Numbered from the stretch's first letter, positions 23,060 through 37,900 are shown. The stretch: DNA of 64,000 nt from Bugulina stolonifera (GCA_935421135.1 OW285187.1:28768429-28832428); one strand, 5' to 3'. A program made the numbers and translations. Notes: generated by a model from the sequence alone, not told the origin.

Positions 23060-25638
23060 ATGGCACATTCAACAAATAGATCCACAGACTTTGCACCATC
23101 CTGGCTAAAGCTACCCGAGCAGAACCAGGAGGTATGTGGTGTAATACTTTCACCCATTATATTAAATATTTACATTGAGGTTATATGGTTTCACTGCTTG
23201 CATCTGTTATATGGTTTATGTGTAATTCTATGGAAATCAAAACTACATGAGTTGTACTGGAATTTGAATTTGGTATAAGAGTGCACCAGTTACAACCATG
23301 TATTATCTTATGGTGGAAGAAGGGCCACTTTCAGTTCAACAGCTTCTCTTATGCATCATAACATGAATATATTTAACAAAGTATTGGGATAATTGGGTAG
23401 TTTCTATTATCTTCTAGTCAAAAGCTGGATAGAATGTTCTCAGGGTTAGCTTGCTGTTTCTTTAATGCTCTCTCAAATTAATTATAGTCCTAAGCTAAAC
23501 ATGGATACTAGTTATAATAGTAAATGTAATATTAGTGATGTGGTCACTGTAGGTATCACTTAGGGTATAACAGCTGATTGTCTATAGTCTACCATAACCA
23601 CCCTTATTATCATTAACTGTATCAAATTGTTTGTGGAAGTTGTCTTATTTTACTATGCTCTCATGACAGCAGAGAAGAGGAGACAGTGCATATAACAGTA
23701 GCAACAGTTCACACTACACTGGAAAGCAGTCAAGGGTAAACACGTCCCTAATTGTGAACACTAACAGTATTAACAATAGCGGTGTACATAGCAGCCATCA
23801 TCAGCCGTTCTCAAACACAGCCCATCACACCAATAGTCATATATCCTCATCACACCACTCTCCCTTAGGCAGTGCTAACTCACATCATTATAGGTCAGGT
23901 AGGCCTCAGCTTAACTCGTACCACAGTGGTTATAACGGTAGACCCTCTCTATCTGGACCTTCCTCAACTCAGCAGCACTCGACACATCTACAGAGATCTC
24001 AGGTACTGTTCATTTCTCCACATTTTCTTTGAATAGCATTCACAATGCCCTAAGTTTGTTTTATTATTATGACTATCTTTTGCATATTTCATGAGTTTGA
24101 TTGTGCTGGTTCTTTTGCAGTCAACTGGTAGCTATAATGATAGCATAACGAGAGGGGGTGGTGGTGTGAGCACCAGTAGTACTGCCACTACTAACCCACC
24201 ACCATTGGAGGAGGACTTCCCAGTTCTACGCAGCGGGCCATCTACGGCACCTGCCCAACCTAATCACTTCAACAAAACTGCTCAATGGAGAATTCAAGGC
24301 CGTGCCAAGGATGACTCAAATAATAAGGGTGGTAGTAGCAATGCCCAACCTGATAACTGTAAGTAGTTGACCATTCATAACTTGTAAACCTATGTTTTTG
24401 AAATCCACCGTTTCTCTAGTTTATGGTGTTCTAAATGGTTCATTTATTTTCTTCGAATATTACTTGATTTGATTTATAGCATTGAAAGTATAATGTACAT
24501 GGCGTGTATATAGGTTTTCTTGCTGACTAAAATGTGCCACTTCCACTGAAGTATCATCATTGTAAATATCACAATATGCTGGTAGTTGTATGGTATTAGC
24601 TAAAAGACATTCCTGTTATAGGTTTGTAGTATGTAGCCCATTAGGTACTTGTAGGTACAATTTATATTATACTCATGTAGGTCTCTATGTGTATATAGCC
24701 TACTACATGCCTGTATGCTGCTGGTATATTACATGTACATCTTTTCTATTACTTTAAGCTGAATTGGTTATGTTCTCTCCATTGGTAGATTTGAGACTTG
24801 ACAAATATTTGTTTTTTATGTTGCAGTGTTGACAGGTAATATGAGTAGTAGCAAGGTGTATAGAGCTCAAGTCAAAACAGTTAAGCGTAGCAACATAATA
24901 TCTACTAGCAATGGAGGAGGTGTAGCCAGTGTACCCAGTGATATACCAACTACTAGCAAAGAGAATGGTGATGACAACTCCCCTCCTTCACACTCCAGTC
25001 TCTCTAAACTCTCAAGCTCTTTGGACAAAGAAAAAAAGTGAGTGTCAAATTAGCGCTGGCTCTTATATACACTTAGTTGGGTCTTGGTGCTGATGTACAA
25101 GTATGTACCTATCTAACAACAGTTGGTGTGTGAATAATTTCCAGCATGACCAATCAAACAAAATTGATGAGCAAGATGACCAAATGGCAAGAAGCCACAT
25201 TTACAGGACATGTTAATACATTATCATGTTGCTATTGTTTTCAGGTTCTTACAAGAGTTGGGGTGGAAAGAGAGTGCTGAATCAGATGAGGACTGTGGGA
25301 TACCTGAGCAGGATCCAGCCGAGCTTCAGTACATCATGCAAGAGGTGAAATCAATAAATTTACATATAGTGACTGCCACACTGGGAGTTGTACTCTCTTG
25401 ATGGTGGAGGACATAACCCCTTAACACTGCTGGGAATATATATACCAGGTTATGCCAATTTTTGGCGCCCTTAAGTATTCAGTTTTTTGTTATGTTATTT
25501 TCGCAGGCTAAAGCTGCCAGACAGAGACTGTTGCAGAACTGTCAACAGAACCAATGGAAACATGGGCTAACACCTGCTGTACTTCCCAATGAAGACGATA
25601 TTGTGAGCTCATCCAGTGATAACAGTGATACAGAGTGA
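23060..25638 (+). CDS. GPBP1: vasculin-like protein (GC-rich promoter-binding protein 1 family)
   Basis: Six exons (23060-23131, 23670-24002, 24121-24358, 24827-25037, 25245-25344, 25507-25638) join in phase to give 361 residues; vertebrate vasculins have about 470. Three family landmarks are present in the right order: the N-terminal DFAPSWLKLP (human DFAPAWLNFP), the mid-protein EEDFPVLRSGP (human AEDFPSLNPE), and the C-terminal block KFLQELGWKESAESDEDCG (human LLKEMGWQEDSENDETCA), followed by a basic stretch and the acidic DDIVSSSSDNSDTE tail. Between them the chain is Ser/His/Asn-rich and looks disordered. Vasculins bind GC-rich promoter DNA and act on transcription in the nucleus. Exon 2 begins at a tandem acceptor (CAGCAG at 23667-23672), so one Gln may be included or skipped. 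An AATAAA sits at 25647-25652. The gene converges with the SENP-like gene. Confidence 0.88.
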
Positions 25639-26430
25639 CTGATTACAATAAACTGACTAACTCTTAGAGACACTGCTCTACTCTACTACACTATCTAGTA
25701 CTCTCCCACCTTAATTCTACAATATAATGATCTTATTGACCTGGTTTCTCATGCACTGGTACACTTACTTATAGTGTACGCCCTGCAAGTCTTGTGTTAC
25801 CTGCTATTATAATAACCTTTCATGTTACACCACGAGCTACGACTGTTTGGCTCATGTCTCCTAGTGCTGCAACATATATTTTAATACCTTGGAAGAGCAG
25901 ACCTAGGCCAGAATTTGTACCCCAATATTACCACTATGAAGATATTTCTTCTGAGCAGACAATTTTTGAATATGTTTAGTGCAGTCATGTATATTTACTG
26001 CCTTGTTCATATGCTGTATTGTTATATGTGTAATTATAAACTATATCTTTAATAAGGAAAAATTAAGAAATGCTCTATGCTTGTGAGTCACAGATTCTAC
26101 TCTGCACAATTTATTTTCTTATTCGTACAAAAATAGCTAAGCAGTAAAATTATTAACAATAAAGTATTAGACTGTTAGTGTATGCTGTACAGTTATTAAT
26201 ACTACATAATTTTGCTAAGTATATACAAAGAACAGAAGTATCATATTTAGCAACTATGGATGGAATATACTAAGACAAGTGAATAAATACGCCATACATC
26301 CATCTACATGTGCATGCATCATTCTCAAAAATGAGGATTAGAATTCCTAAGGGCAAAGTTGTGTTCTGACTAATCAGTAACAGACCTTGGTACTTCCTGT
26401 GAAGAATATTTACATATTTATAGGCGGTTC

Positions 26431-29400
26431 TCACAACAGCTTCTTGGTCAATATCTCATACACCATTCTCTTCCTAAAGTAGGGCATGTGTTCCTACAAA
26501 ATTAGTAAAGCATTATATAGAGAGGTATCAAGATATTGCAACTACAATCAACATAACATTATGTAAATAATAACTATCTGTGATGGCAGCATTAACCAAA
26601 GAATAATACCTGTCCAAATGTGAAGCCGGCATCTCTGCTCAAATATTCAGCAAATTTACAAGAGAAGACCCCACAATCACTTCCATTCATTTGCTGTGGA
26701 ATGTCCTACAAATACATACTTTGGAGTTGCTCTCTCTTTAACATGTAATTATGTACAACACAAAAATTTAAAATCAAATGCCTAAACCACAGCATGTTCT
26801 GTAGAACCATCATAATATCAACATAGTAAAATATAACCGAATAACTTCACATTTAGGACAGAAAAAACTGCCACTGTTGGTAAATCATAAATATACACAA
26901 TATAAATCATATCTGCAATGTAATGGTGAAATATCAGAATTTAACATATTTTTATTAACAAGGAGCTCAAACACGAATTTACATACTGAACAGTGATTCA
27001 TTGAGTGATAATATTACTATGGAGTCAGTAGGTCAGACTACGGTGTCAGTAGGTCAGACTATGGTGTTAGTAGGTCAGACTATGGGGTTAGTAGGTCAGA
27101 CTATGGTGTCAGTAGGTCACACTATGGTGTTAGTAGGTCAGACTATGGCGTCAGTAGATCAGACTATGGTGTCAGTATGGAGGTCTGCATACCTGAACAC
27201 ACTCCAGAACCCAACTAGAAGTGTCCAGTGGTTGCTTTTTCTTATCTTCACTTTCATCTTCCATGTACTTCCTAAGAGCTGCTAGACACTGTGTGTTGGA
27301 GCCACCCATTGAATCAAAGTACTGTATTACACCATCCCTCAAATTAATACACTGTCAATAAATACACAATGTCAGTCAACTTCAATATCTGTGTAGAATC
27401 TATCTGTGTGCACTGTATGTATGTATAAACATTGATTCAAACTCATGCAATTTATATGAAAGTGTGCGGACCAATATACAACACATGTAGTTTTGTGCAA
27501 TGTGTTATCATGTTACTGAATGAGGAGCACTAACCGCCAAGCACCAATGCATCCCAAGGTGAACAGGTACGAGTAGCAAATCTTTACTAAATAGGTCAAC
27601 TTGTCGAGTCCACCTGCGCACCCCCTTGTGACCTTCTCTCATCACTTTGGGATAAAAAAATGTGTTGAAGACGTAGACGGAAGGAAGATCTCCTTGTTCA
27701 CTTCTCTGTTGTATCAAGTTGTAGTAGAAGTTTATTATCTGTAACATAGCAGTGATGGTATAGCCCCACATACACATGCTGTACATGGCACACTGTACTG
27801 ATAGTAACAGAGTAATACCACATATCATAGTGTAGTAGTACCTACGCGGGTATAAACCTCTCAACAACATATCATAGTGTAGTAGTACCTACGCCGGTAT
27901 AAACCTCTCAATCTAATGCCAATGTACCAGTTCTAGACTGACTAACCTCATCGTTGAGCCAGCTGAGGCCACGCAGGGTGGCTAAATCTGATCTTTTTAT
28001 CCTTATTTTGAATGCGTCTGAGAGGATATTATCTGGTCCGCTCTGCCACGCCTTAGCTACTGCCATCTCAGCCTCTGCGCTTAGCTCTACAGCAACATAT
28101 GAACATGCACATAACATAATATTCCAGTTAAACAGTCGTTAGCTGTGAGACATTGTAGAGCTCAACTCATGTATTATAGCAGCATCGACAACCAACAATT
28201 GTCTATATGGGTTTACTGAGTTCACTAACCTGGGAATTCATCATACTCCTCAACTTCAGGGGGAGGTAAATCTTCAAGTATAACTTTTGCGCTCAGTTTG
28301 AGTCGCTGTTGCACCATCTGCTCCAAGTGGTCGTCCTCGGCAGCCCTCTGTTAATTAATATTTATTCTATCACTACAGTATAGTAATGTGCTATACCGTG
28401 CACCACTTATTGCCTTTGGCTATACTATCAGCAGGCTTCTACGAGTCAGTTCATCTTATTTACCAACCTCAGTCAGTTTATAGTGTCAGTGGGTACTCAA
28501 CTAAATTAATTATAAACCAACCATGAGTGGGAGATATAAATAGCACATGAGAGGACAACTCCCATTACTGCGACCTGTATACTAGTTGAAACCATGGAGT
28601 CCCGCTGCATGACAATCTACTGAGGTAAACAGAACTATTGTATTAAATGATATAATGTGTTACCATTTTCTCCCATTGTGCTAGTTTCATCTCTTCTGCT
28701 CTCAATTGTTTCTGTTCAGCCAGTCTGGTACGACTCCGAACTTGCCTGCAGCGAGTCATAACATAGTGTGATGCAATTTTACAAGACTATGATCAAGCTT
28801 GCACCGTATAACATGGTTTTACCGGACACAAACAAACTACAAAGTGAGATAACTCCCAAATAGAATATCGTAATAAACTTACAATTCCTCCATCTTTTTG
28901 ACTAGACTATCACACCTCTTAACAATCTCTGATGGCTGTGGATTAGCAGATGCTTGAATGTATATTTTAGCTATGAAAATACATAAGGAACAGAATCGGA
29001 GAGTGCTAATACATGCCTTATGTTACACACTATGAGATGGACAGATAACTCTCAAACACCCAACTTCCAACATTTTGCTACATGTATATAATTTTCTATT
29101 TGAGCATGGAATGTAGACATTGTGGCTAAGATGGCCCAGTAACTTCAATAGATAACACTCAATCAAATATAGCACAAGATACTAACTTGTCTTATAAGGC
29201 GTGCTCACTGCTGGCGGTTTGTCAGCAATAACTTTTTGACTTGAAACGTCATTTTCTACAGATATCTCCGGCTGTGAGCGAGGGTAGGTGTCAATTTCAG
29301 GTGAAAGACAATTGGACCCATTTTCTTGTTCTTGTAGGGGTTGGCGGGGTCGAAGGTTAAACCTTTTCCTTCTGCCATAGAAAATAATTACATAAATTGA

Positions 29401-32400
29401 CTCCAAGTAAACACACATGTGCATGAAATTTAAATATCTCAAGCCCTACTGTGATAGAGGTGATGGCGAATACATGCATGCCTGGCCATACATACCTACT
29501 GTAACAGTAGCATTGATATTCATAGTCATAGTTTACAATATGAGCATGAAACAGTTACATCATACACAAAATAAAAATTTAGAAATAAACACGTACATAG
29601 CTATGTCTGGGTTTAGTGCATGAGAGAGAGACCCCGGATGAGTAGCCAGTTTACCCAATGACCTTCTCTGATTTTCTATGACAGTGTTGGGGGACATGGC
29701 TGCTGACTCCCCTCTCAAAACAAATCGCTGTAGCAGCCTCCTGTATCGCTCCTTCTCCTCCAAATCAAAACCAAGCTAAAATGAGAAACAGCAACTCTAA
29801 TTGATCATGCTACGAATAAATACCATCTTTATTAGCCTTCTTTAGCTGCTTTTATACAGTCTACGACATGACATAAAATTGGAGGCAAAACTACTGGAAA
29901 GCACCAAAAACGTAGCGATATTTTTTATCAACACAGATCAGTACTCCACTTAATGTAGACAACAGATATACATATATCTACAGTGTATGTTAACCCGATG
30001 ACGTCCAGCAGAGGGTACCATAACACAGATTATACGAACCCTTTTGGAAGTATTGTTGTAGCTGGAAGATGAATAATCTGAACTAGATTCCTTGTAGCAC
30101 TTATCATACACAGATGAGTTTAGACTAGGGCCTGATGATGTTCTCCCATTGGTTGACCGCTGCCTCTTGGCTGCCTGGTCTACATAACTCTGCTGTAGGA
30201 CTCCGTTTATATGCTCACCAGGTTCATCGCTATTAGATATAGAAAGATATATACATGTACATACATAACATAACATATAGAGTGCTGTCTGTTATCTACA
30301 TTATTGAATATTACACAAATCACGGTGCCAAAATACTCAATTAACAGATCAGCAATATAACGGGCTGAACAAGTCAGATAACAATCGCCATGCCACTCAA
30401 TAATACCACACTACATGTATGTTTTGGTTAGAGACTTGCTATCGTTGGCAGCATCATCCTACTAAAAAGAGAAGACAATCCCTAAACTAACAACATGGAA
30501 ATAGATATACAATGTATTAATCAGTAACAAACCTGAGTTCAAAGTTGGACTCGTACTCCAACAAAGAGTCCTGGTTAAATTTGCCATCTTTCTGTGGATG
30601 ACCAGCTTCCCTGCTAATAGAAGTAAATACAGCAATAGAGGATTTGTATGGATATGTTCATATACATAGCCTACTATACAGGCATCCTCCACAACCCATA
30701 ATTTGGACTACTTACAAATTATTGGTCTCAGAAGGCTGAATAGGGTTGAAGTTATTGCTAGCACCACGACTGCTTCCAGCTACATCATTGTAGAAACCAT
30801 TAGTGAACCCAGCTAAAAGCGCAATTAAATCATGACATGATAATTGCTATGTCAGATTAATACATGATGATATAATAACGCATATTATGTAATACGTCTA
30901 GAGATCAATAGTGATGAGACATACATACGCTTGTTATAAAGGGAGGACAGAGTGTTCCCCGTCGACATGGCTGCACCCTGCTGCTGTTGCTGCTGAGGCA
31001 CACTGTGCCCACCGTTACCTCGGTTGTTGTGTCGAGGCATGAACTTATCGTTACTAGCTTCAGCCAGGTACTAATTGAAAATATAACTGGCAGTGTATAC
31101 AGTGTCAACATATAGCCTATAACCACATCCACACTAATAGAGAGAGTTGAATATATAAATAGGTTGCACAATCTGCTATATACATTAAACATGTGCACTA
31201 CATACTATGCTCTATATAGGGAAACAGCTATGTATATAGAGACTAGACCGACATCGAGTAGCCTAAGGACCTTGGTTTTGCAACAAGAAAAGTAGGTAGA
31301 TCTACATCAAATACTGCAATGCCCCCGATAAAATTCGAAATACAGTAGCAGGCGGTCTGACAAATACCAATTTGAAGGACAGCTACGGTACAAGGTTGCG
31401 AGTACAATAGAGAGCAAATCTAATAAATCAATCACAGCCATACCTGACCACCGTGAGCAATAGCAGCTTCGGCACTGTTACTCTCTGGGTTCACACGAAA
31501 GAACCCGGTGTTATGGCGACTTGTTCTTTTAAACCATTCACCAATTCTTTTAAATACACTGTGTACAGCTTTCGGAATTGAAGAATACTCAGTTCTTGGT
31601 TTTTTTGCAGGAGTAACATCGATGATGTCACAATCTTGATCATCATCAATAACAATACATCTAAATGCATAATATACATATTTAAACTTCATAATATCAT
31701 ATTACATACATGTATTAGAAATTAGAAAATAAATACATGCCAGTGAGCTTATACACAACTAGAATATAGTTGCGGTTAATAGCCAAACAAGTTATTCCCC
31801 ATGGTTAAGCATAATCACCTCAGTTCTATTGGCAAAGCCTATTGAATGAACAACAATGGTGATAATAAAGTATTCCACAAATTACATCTGTTTATTTATA
31901 GCTCCCGTAAAACGGAATGGTGATAAGTAGTTGGATTTAAGAATCTGAAGATGGCAATGTAGGCCTATTTATTTACAACCGAGAATATGGTGAGGAACTA
32001 CACAGTTGTGAAGAGGGTCAATCGGGAGACCACAGTCCTTTTGAATTGAATCACAACCCAATTCCCAAGATAGTGGTACTTGCACCTATTGTATTATAAT
32101 TATTGTACATTTCAATCTTTCAATATTTACTTCATTGGAACAAATTGAGGATTGATATTCAATTGAGCTTGAATAATGGAAAATTTAATTTAATATTTAT
32201 AGGCATATTATGATGATGATTTATACTGCCATCACCCATTATCAAAAGATAAAATTTACTTTTTTCCGATGTCGATTCTGACTTTAGAAGCCCATAGCAG
32301 TCACTCTGCATTTGACTAAAATGAAATAGATCAAATGATCCCCATTAGAAAAAAGATTTTTTAAAATATAGGCTTGTAGTTGATGTAGGTCTACTTATAA

Positions 32401-33843
32401 AATCAAGACAGTTCTTCTAATTTTAAAAATATTATGTAAATCTTTTTTCTGCTTCATTTAGCCTAGTTGTTGAGTAGCAAATAATATTGGTAAATAGTAA
32501 AATACTACTAAATGTGATTTTTAAAGGTTCAACTCTTAGTTTAAAAATGTTTCACCATATTATATAGCTTAGCTTTGATTGCAGCTTTGTTAGCATGTGT
32601 TCGGAGCTGGGTGTCCAAAGCAATCTAGACTCCCAATGATCGAACACATCTAATCTTTTTCTCTGAGCTCTATTATTATTCAACAGGCCTGCACTGGTAT
32701 TCTATCGTGAGATCGTAAACATCTCCTCATTAGTATTACTGATATCTTCAAAATTAAATCACTACTAATACACAGATTAACTTCTTCAAAAGTACCAAGT
32801 ATAAGATATCGGCCTAATACATTTTTTTGTAATACATAATCATATATAGGGCCTACTTAGCCCATTCGTAGATATTCTAGGTACTTCAAACATAAGCCAT
32901 CACACGGCATAGAACTGTGGCAGAATTTGTAGCCTATAGGAAATGTGGTCCTAAAATATGCCATTTTTTCTTGGCTGTATTTCCATGAATAGACTAACAA
33001 TTTTTAGGCCTACATCAATCAGAGGACTTCAGATTGAGGGGCACATGCAAGTGGTCTCCAAGTAGCCTAAATTGTGTGCTAGCTTAACTGACTGTCTGAA
33101 AATATGTGTTATGAAATGCTAAGAAAAATTGTAAAAGCTCTACATATGCACCTACTTTCTCCATTATTTTGCTTAAAAACTATATTCATATCAAGCAAAT
33201 TGCACAAACTCCAAAAATATAGGCTGTAGTTTGCCATAGTTTGTAACAATCATGGATGTTCTCACTATTGCTTCAAAATTAATATTGAAAACTTGGTACA
33301 AATTTCAAATACCAAATTTCATGTTAACTTTGACTAAATTTTACGGGTCTGTTTTCATTTTGCTTAGACTAGGTACATTTTATTTTACGAGATACTTTTT
33401 GTTGCAAGGAATTTTATTTCATTTTAAGACAGGTGAATACCAAGATAAAAGAGACAAAACCTGCTTTGATCGAACTTTTGATTGGGGTCACAATTCATTG
33501 TCCTGCTTTAGTTGTTATATTTCTTTCCAAGAGAAAAAATAAAAACTAGAAAAAGAACTACTACTCAGACCACTGGGCAGTGTGAGTGTAACTCAAGAGT
33601 AAGGGTAAAAAATAAACTAAGCTGTGGCTACGATGACACTCTTTATAGTAAAGAGAAAAAACACCAAGGTTTAAAAACCTAAAATACAATTGCTAATTAA
33701 TTTCCCACTATTATGAATATGCAATAGAAATAGTCAAACAGAATTGCTATATAAAATGAGTATACTCACTCCGATTCTGCATTTAATTCACCAATTCGAC
33801 GCTTTTTAGGCTGGCCTAAAGGAATTGCTATTGTATCCGGCAT
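26431..33843 (-). CDS. SENP1: sentrin/SUMO-specific protease, SENP1/SENP2 type (Ulp1, C48 family)
   Basis: Sixteen exons join in phase to give 718 residues: 33770-33843, 31444-31660, 30929-31070, 30716-30812, 30533-30610, 29995-30229, 29597-29775, 29187-29371, 28883-28970, 28664-28745, 28230-28347, 27947-28086, 27535-27738, 27193-27351, 26610-26705, 26431-26493. The N-terminal two-thirds is divergent and polar, with a basic nuclear-localisation-like QPKKRRIGE near the start and a Gln run. The C-terminal 220 residues are the Ulp1 domain: LSWLNDEIINFYYN, VYVFNTFFYPKV, HLGMHWCLA, YFDSMGGSN, QQMNGSDCGVFSCK and EHMPYFRKRMVYEI. The catalytic His609, Asp626, Cys677 and oxyanion Gln671 are all present, so it should process SUMO precursors and deconjugate SUMO. 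SENP1 and SENP2 cannot be separated by eye. The exon 6 donor (GTTAAC) is weak. The intron at 26706-27192 carries a minisatellite. Confidence 0.93.
27018..27180. repeat. intronic minisatellite, unit about 21 bp
   Basis: About eight copies of GTCAGTAGGTCAGACTATGGT, varying mainly at TCAG/TTAG, lie inside the intron between SENP exons 14 and 15. The unit is a multiple of three, so it creates an artefactual plus-strand frame of repeated VGQTM. Confidence 0.9.
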
Positions 33844-34997
33844 AGAGAAATATTATAGTCAAAATTATAAAGACCTGGTATAAATTCTTTTTTCGCGTAT
33901 GGTCATACCAACACTTGTGCTATATTGACATGATGCACCTTTTCATTTGTGGTTTTATATTGGTATAAGTTTTTTATTTTACTTTCGCAGCGAAAATGAA
34001 GTCATATTTATTTCCCTCTGAACTGCAAGATGGAAAAGTAGCAAGAACACTGGCGCCCAGGACATCCGGAACTAACGTATTAAAACTATTCCGAACACGT
34101 CGTAGGGTTAGGGTTATTATTTGTGTGTTTTCGATTAAAAGAAAGGTAGGGCAACCACTACCTTAAATATAATGTAATACAACATAATAGTACATGAACA
34201 ACTTTTTGCTATGATTTGCCTACTAAGTTGCCTGCCTTGATAGCTAAGTCTGAGACATGATGTGTATGTGCTCAAACTGCGATCAAGTAAAATGCTTAAA
34301 TGTGGAGCTTGTTTGACTTCCTATCTTCTTGCATTGCAAAACTTACTCAGCAAAAACATATATGTAAAGTATTATCACCATTTCATTCTTCTCAACTTTG
34401 GATAATAATGTAGATCATTCAAAAAAAATTTATTCCTTCCATTTTATTGCACAATATAAAGAATTTTATACTAAAAATAACATTGCTAAAATTAAATATT
34501 ACACCAAGAAAGAATTAATTGTAGACAACATTCTTTTAGTGAGTATCAAAATATGAATATACCTAGTAAATTACATGTATTTGTGTGCTTCTATTAGCTG
34601 GCTTACCAGCAAGATAATTTAAATAATCAAAACTGTGCCAAGTAATTAATTACTTACAACAAATACACACCAGTGAGGTTGAGTTGGTAAAAAAGTATAA
34701 TGAGAATCTATAGAAATACAATAATTATCAATCATGGAAAAGCAGAAAAATATATTATTAGAAAGAATCTGCACTATGAGAGTTGTCATAGAGAATGAGC
34801 AATATAATATGCTATTATTATAACTTGAGGGATGCTTGCTCACATCCACATGGTGTAATTTATACTGTCAAGTGAATACCAATATTATTGGAATTGTCTT
34901 TCCAGTAATACTATTGTGCCATGGAGTAACAATCCCACAAAGACTGCAACTCCATGAGAGATTGGGTGGAGGCAAATGATAAGATTAGTGTGCAGCA
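33844..34997. other. spacer between the SENP-like and MTMR9 genes
   Basis: This holds the SENP promoter side and the MTMR9 3' side. A less AT-rich patch at about 34040-34125 (CTGGCGCCC, then CGTCGTAGGGTTAGGGTTA) lies 200 bases upstream of the SENP start codon and could be the core promoter. I see no gene or clear mobile element. Confidence 0.4.
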
Positions 34998-37900
34998 TCA
35001 GTCTCCAGTGCTCCGTACAAGTGCCTCATGAACTGACACTCCCTCCTCCTGCAACTCCTTGCTCAAAGCATCAATTTGCCTGAAGAAAAGCAAATTAAAA
35101 CATTAGAAAGGAAATTAAATAATTCAAAATTTTATGGACTATCCAACTAATGTAAAATTTAGTCTAATCACATACATGTAAATCCCACCTTCTCAGACGA
35201 CTAGCTCTGAGCTGCAGGGATGAATTCTTCTCCTTTGTATGCTTAATTATCGCCCATATCTGAGTATGTGATGAGGAATCTAGCTGATATCTCATATACA
35301 GGTTTTTCCATAAACTCTGCAAATAGTAATCATGTTTATATGAAACGGGTCATTCAACCAACACTGTCAATATTATTCGTCTACAGAATAGTCTGAGCAT
35401 TCTAGAAGAATAAGGTCAACCATGTACAATAGCACAAGTAATACATATATTATACATGTATATACCAGTAGATAACACAATATGTAGGAGTGGGAACAGA
35501 TATAATACAATGTGTCAAGGGGGCAGATATAATACAATGTGGGAGTGGGGGCAGATATAATACAATGTGAGAGTGGGGGCAGATATAATACAATGTGTGA
35601 ATGGGGGCAGATTTAATACAATGTGGGAGTGGGGCAGATATAGTACAATGTGTGAATGGGCGCAGATATAATACAATGTGTGAATGGGCGCAGATATAAT
35701 ACAATGTGAGAGTGGGGACAGATATAATACAATGTGGGAGTGGGGGCAGATTTAATACAATGTGAGAGTGGGGGCTGTGGCACTTACAAGAGATTGTGGG
35801 GACACGGAGGGGAATATCACATCAGGGTTCGGTTCATACAGAGGGTTGAGATACGTTTCCAGAAACTCTGGTCTGTTTACATAGCTCCTGCAATGATAAA
35901 GTATAAAAATTATGCTTTGCAAGCTGGCATATAAATAATACACTGTGTACGATCATGGCATGATCTCATTAACCAGATGTTCTGAATGGTTTCTATGCAA
36001 GGAGTGAGTAGCCATACTTACCACAGAGAGATTGTCTTAGCATGAAGTTGGTGCATCTGTCTTTCTTTCTGATTATTACAAAGGAATGTACCTACAAATC
36101 GAACAATCATTCCACAATGTACTCACTAAATATATGATAAACTGCACGTGAATATGTACATGTGTTTTAATGTTTGTGTATAATGTACAATATTTTAGAA
36201 CTACTATTATTACCATATAAACACTACATGTATTTTACAAGAGGGAATTGAGAAAAGAAAACAACTGACAGTATACATGCATGTATGTAACATGAACATA
36301 CCATATTTGGAGCAGTATGCGTTGTCAAATAGCAATATAAGAAAATCTTCATTGAATTCAAATGAACATGGGAACTGCTGCCATATCTAAAACACACAAA
36401 GAAGATAGGAATAATACTTAACAACTGTAATAAGTGTAATAATTAGAATCCAGAAACTAGAATATGCATGTATTACATATCCCATCAATAACAATATAAA
36501 GTCAACTGAGTTAAAAACGGATGCATTGCATTGACTAAACGCAGTTTGAAATCCTGTTATAAGATATGGGAATGGTCAATATGAGAGCTCACCTGCCAGA
36601 CAGCGTCAAGGAAGAGTAAGAAGACTGGGGACTCACACTTGGCATCTGATCTAGAGAACACTGACTTACAGCATCGGTCTTTAAAAGGGTGCCCGCCCTG
36701 TATCCACTCTCTTTCTATAAGAGCCTCGAATCTGTGAAGATCAAGTCACTAGCAGATTCAAAATGTATATGTATACATGAGAAGTAGACAGGGAGTAAGA
36801 TTAGGTGTGTGAATCTCTCAAAATCCTTAAGAAATTTATCAAAGAAGAGTATTATATACTCACCCCCGAATGGTCCGGCAGTCAGGGTCAAGAATGAGCT
36901 GAGATAGACTAGACACCTGTAGTGTCCTATCAGTTCCAGCTGAGCCCTGAACTAGCACAGTGGCATCTGTAAATGGTAATACATGATTACGCGTGTAGAT
37001 CAACGTATACATACGTGTAGATCAACGTATACATACATGTACATGTAGATATACACATGTCAGATACATGTAGATAAACGTACATATACGTGTACATGTA
37101 GATATACAAATGTCACATACATGTAGATAAACGTACATATACATGTACATGTAGATATACACATGTCACATACATATAGATAAACGTACATACATTGTAT
37201 ACATGTACATGTAGATACACACATGTCACATAATTGTAGATATACATACACATACCCGTAGATAAATAGAAATATAGTCATGTACATGCATACACATGTA
37301 GATATATGGCCAAGGTATATATTTCTCCATAGCCCATGTACACTTTCCCTCTATTGACTGGTATGGCTAGAGAGGTCATACAGAGTAGCATACTGCACTA
37401 TACAGTGACTAGTGCTGATATATAAGGTATGTTCACTCACTTTCTTTATGGATGTGAGAAGCCACAACACACCCACTTATCATCAAATCCCTCACATAGT
37501 CCAGCCAGTGACTTGAGTTCAATTTAGTCAGAAACTTCTCAGTTGAAAGACTTTCATCTCGGCAAACTAAAGCGTAGCACATAAATATTAAAGAATGTGT
37601 AGATTGAACAAATATTCAGATAGACAGAATATAGACAAGGGTATAGACAGGGTATAGACAAAGGTATAGACAGGGTATAGACAAGGGTATAGACAGGGTA
37701 TAGACAAGGGTATAGACAGGGTATAGAGAGAACATAGGCAAGGGTATAGACAGAATATAGGCAAGGGTATAAGTACACGTAGATTGAAGTAAAAAAGTCA
37801 ACCTTCTAGAAGGGAAGTGAATGATTCCTGCAATGACTGCCACTTCTGTACAGGCCGAAGTAAGCGCTTCCAAAGTGAATAGTTGGGATCTACCTCTTTA

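Noticed and set aside
33252..33542. A 96-codon plus-strand frame in SENP intron 1
   Set aside because: Antisense to the gene, composed of Phe/Leu/Lys typical of AT-rich chance frames, with no homology I recognise.
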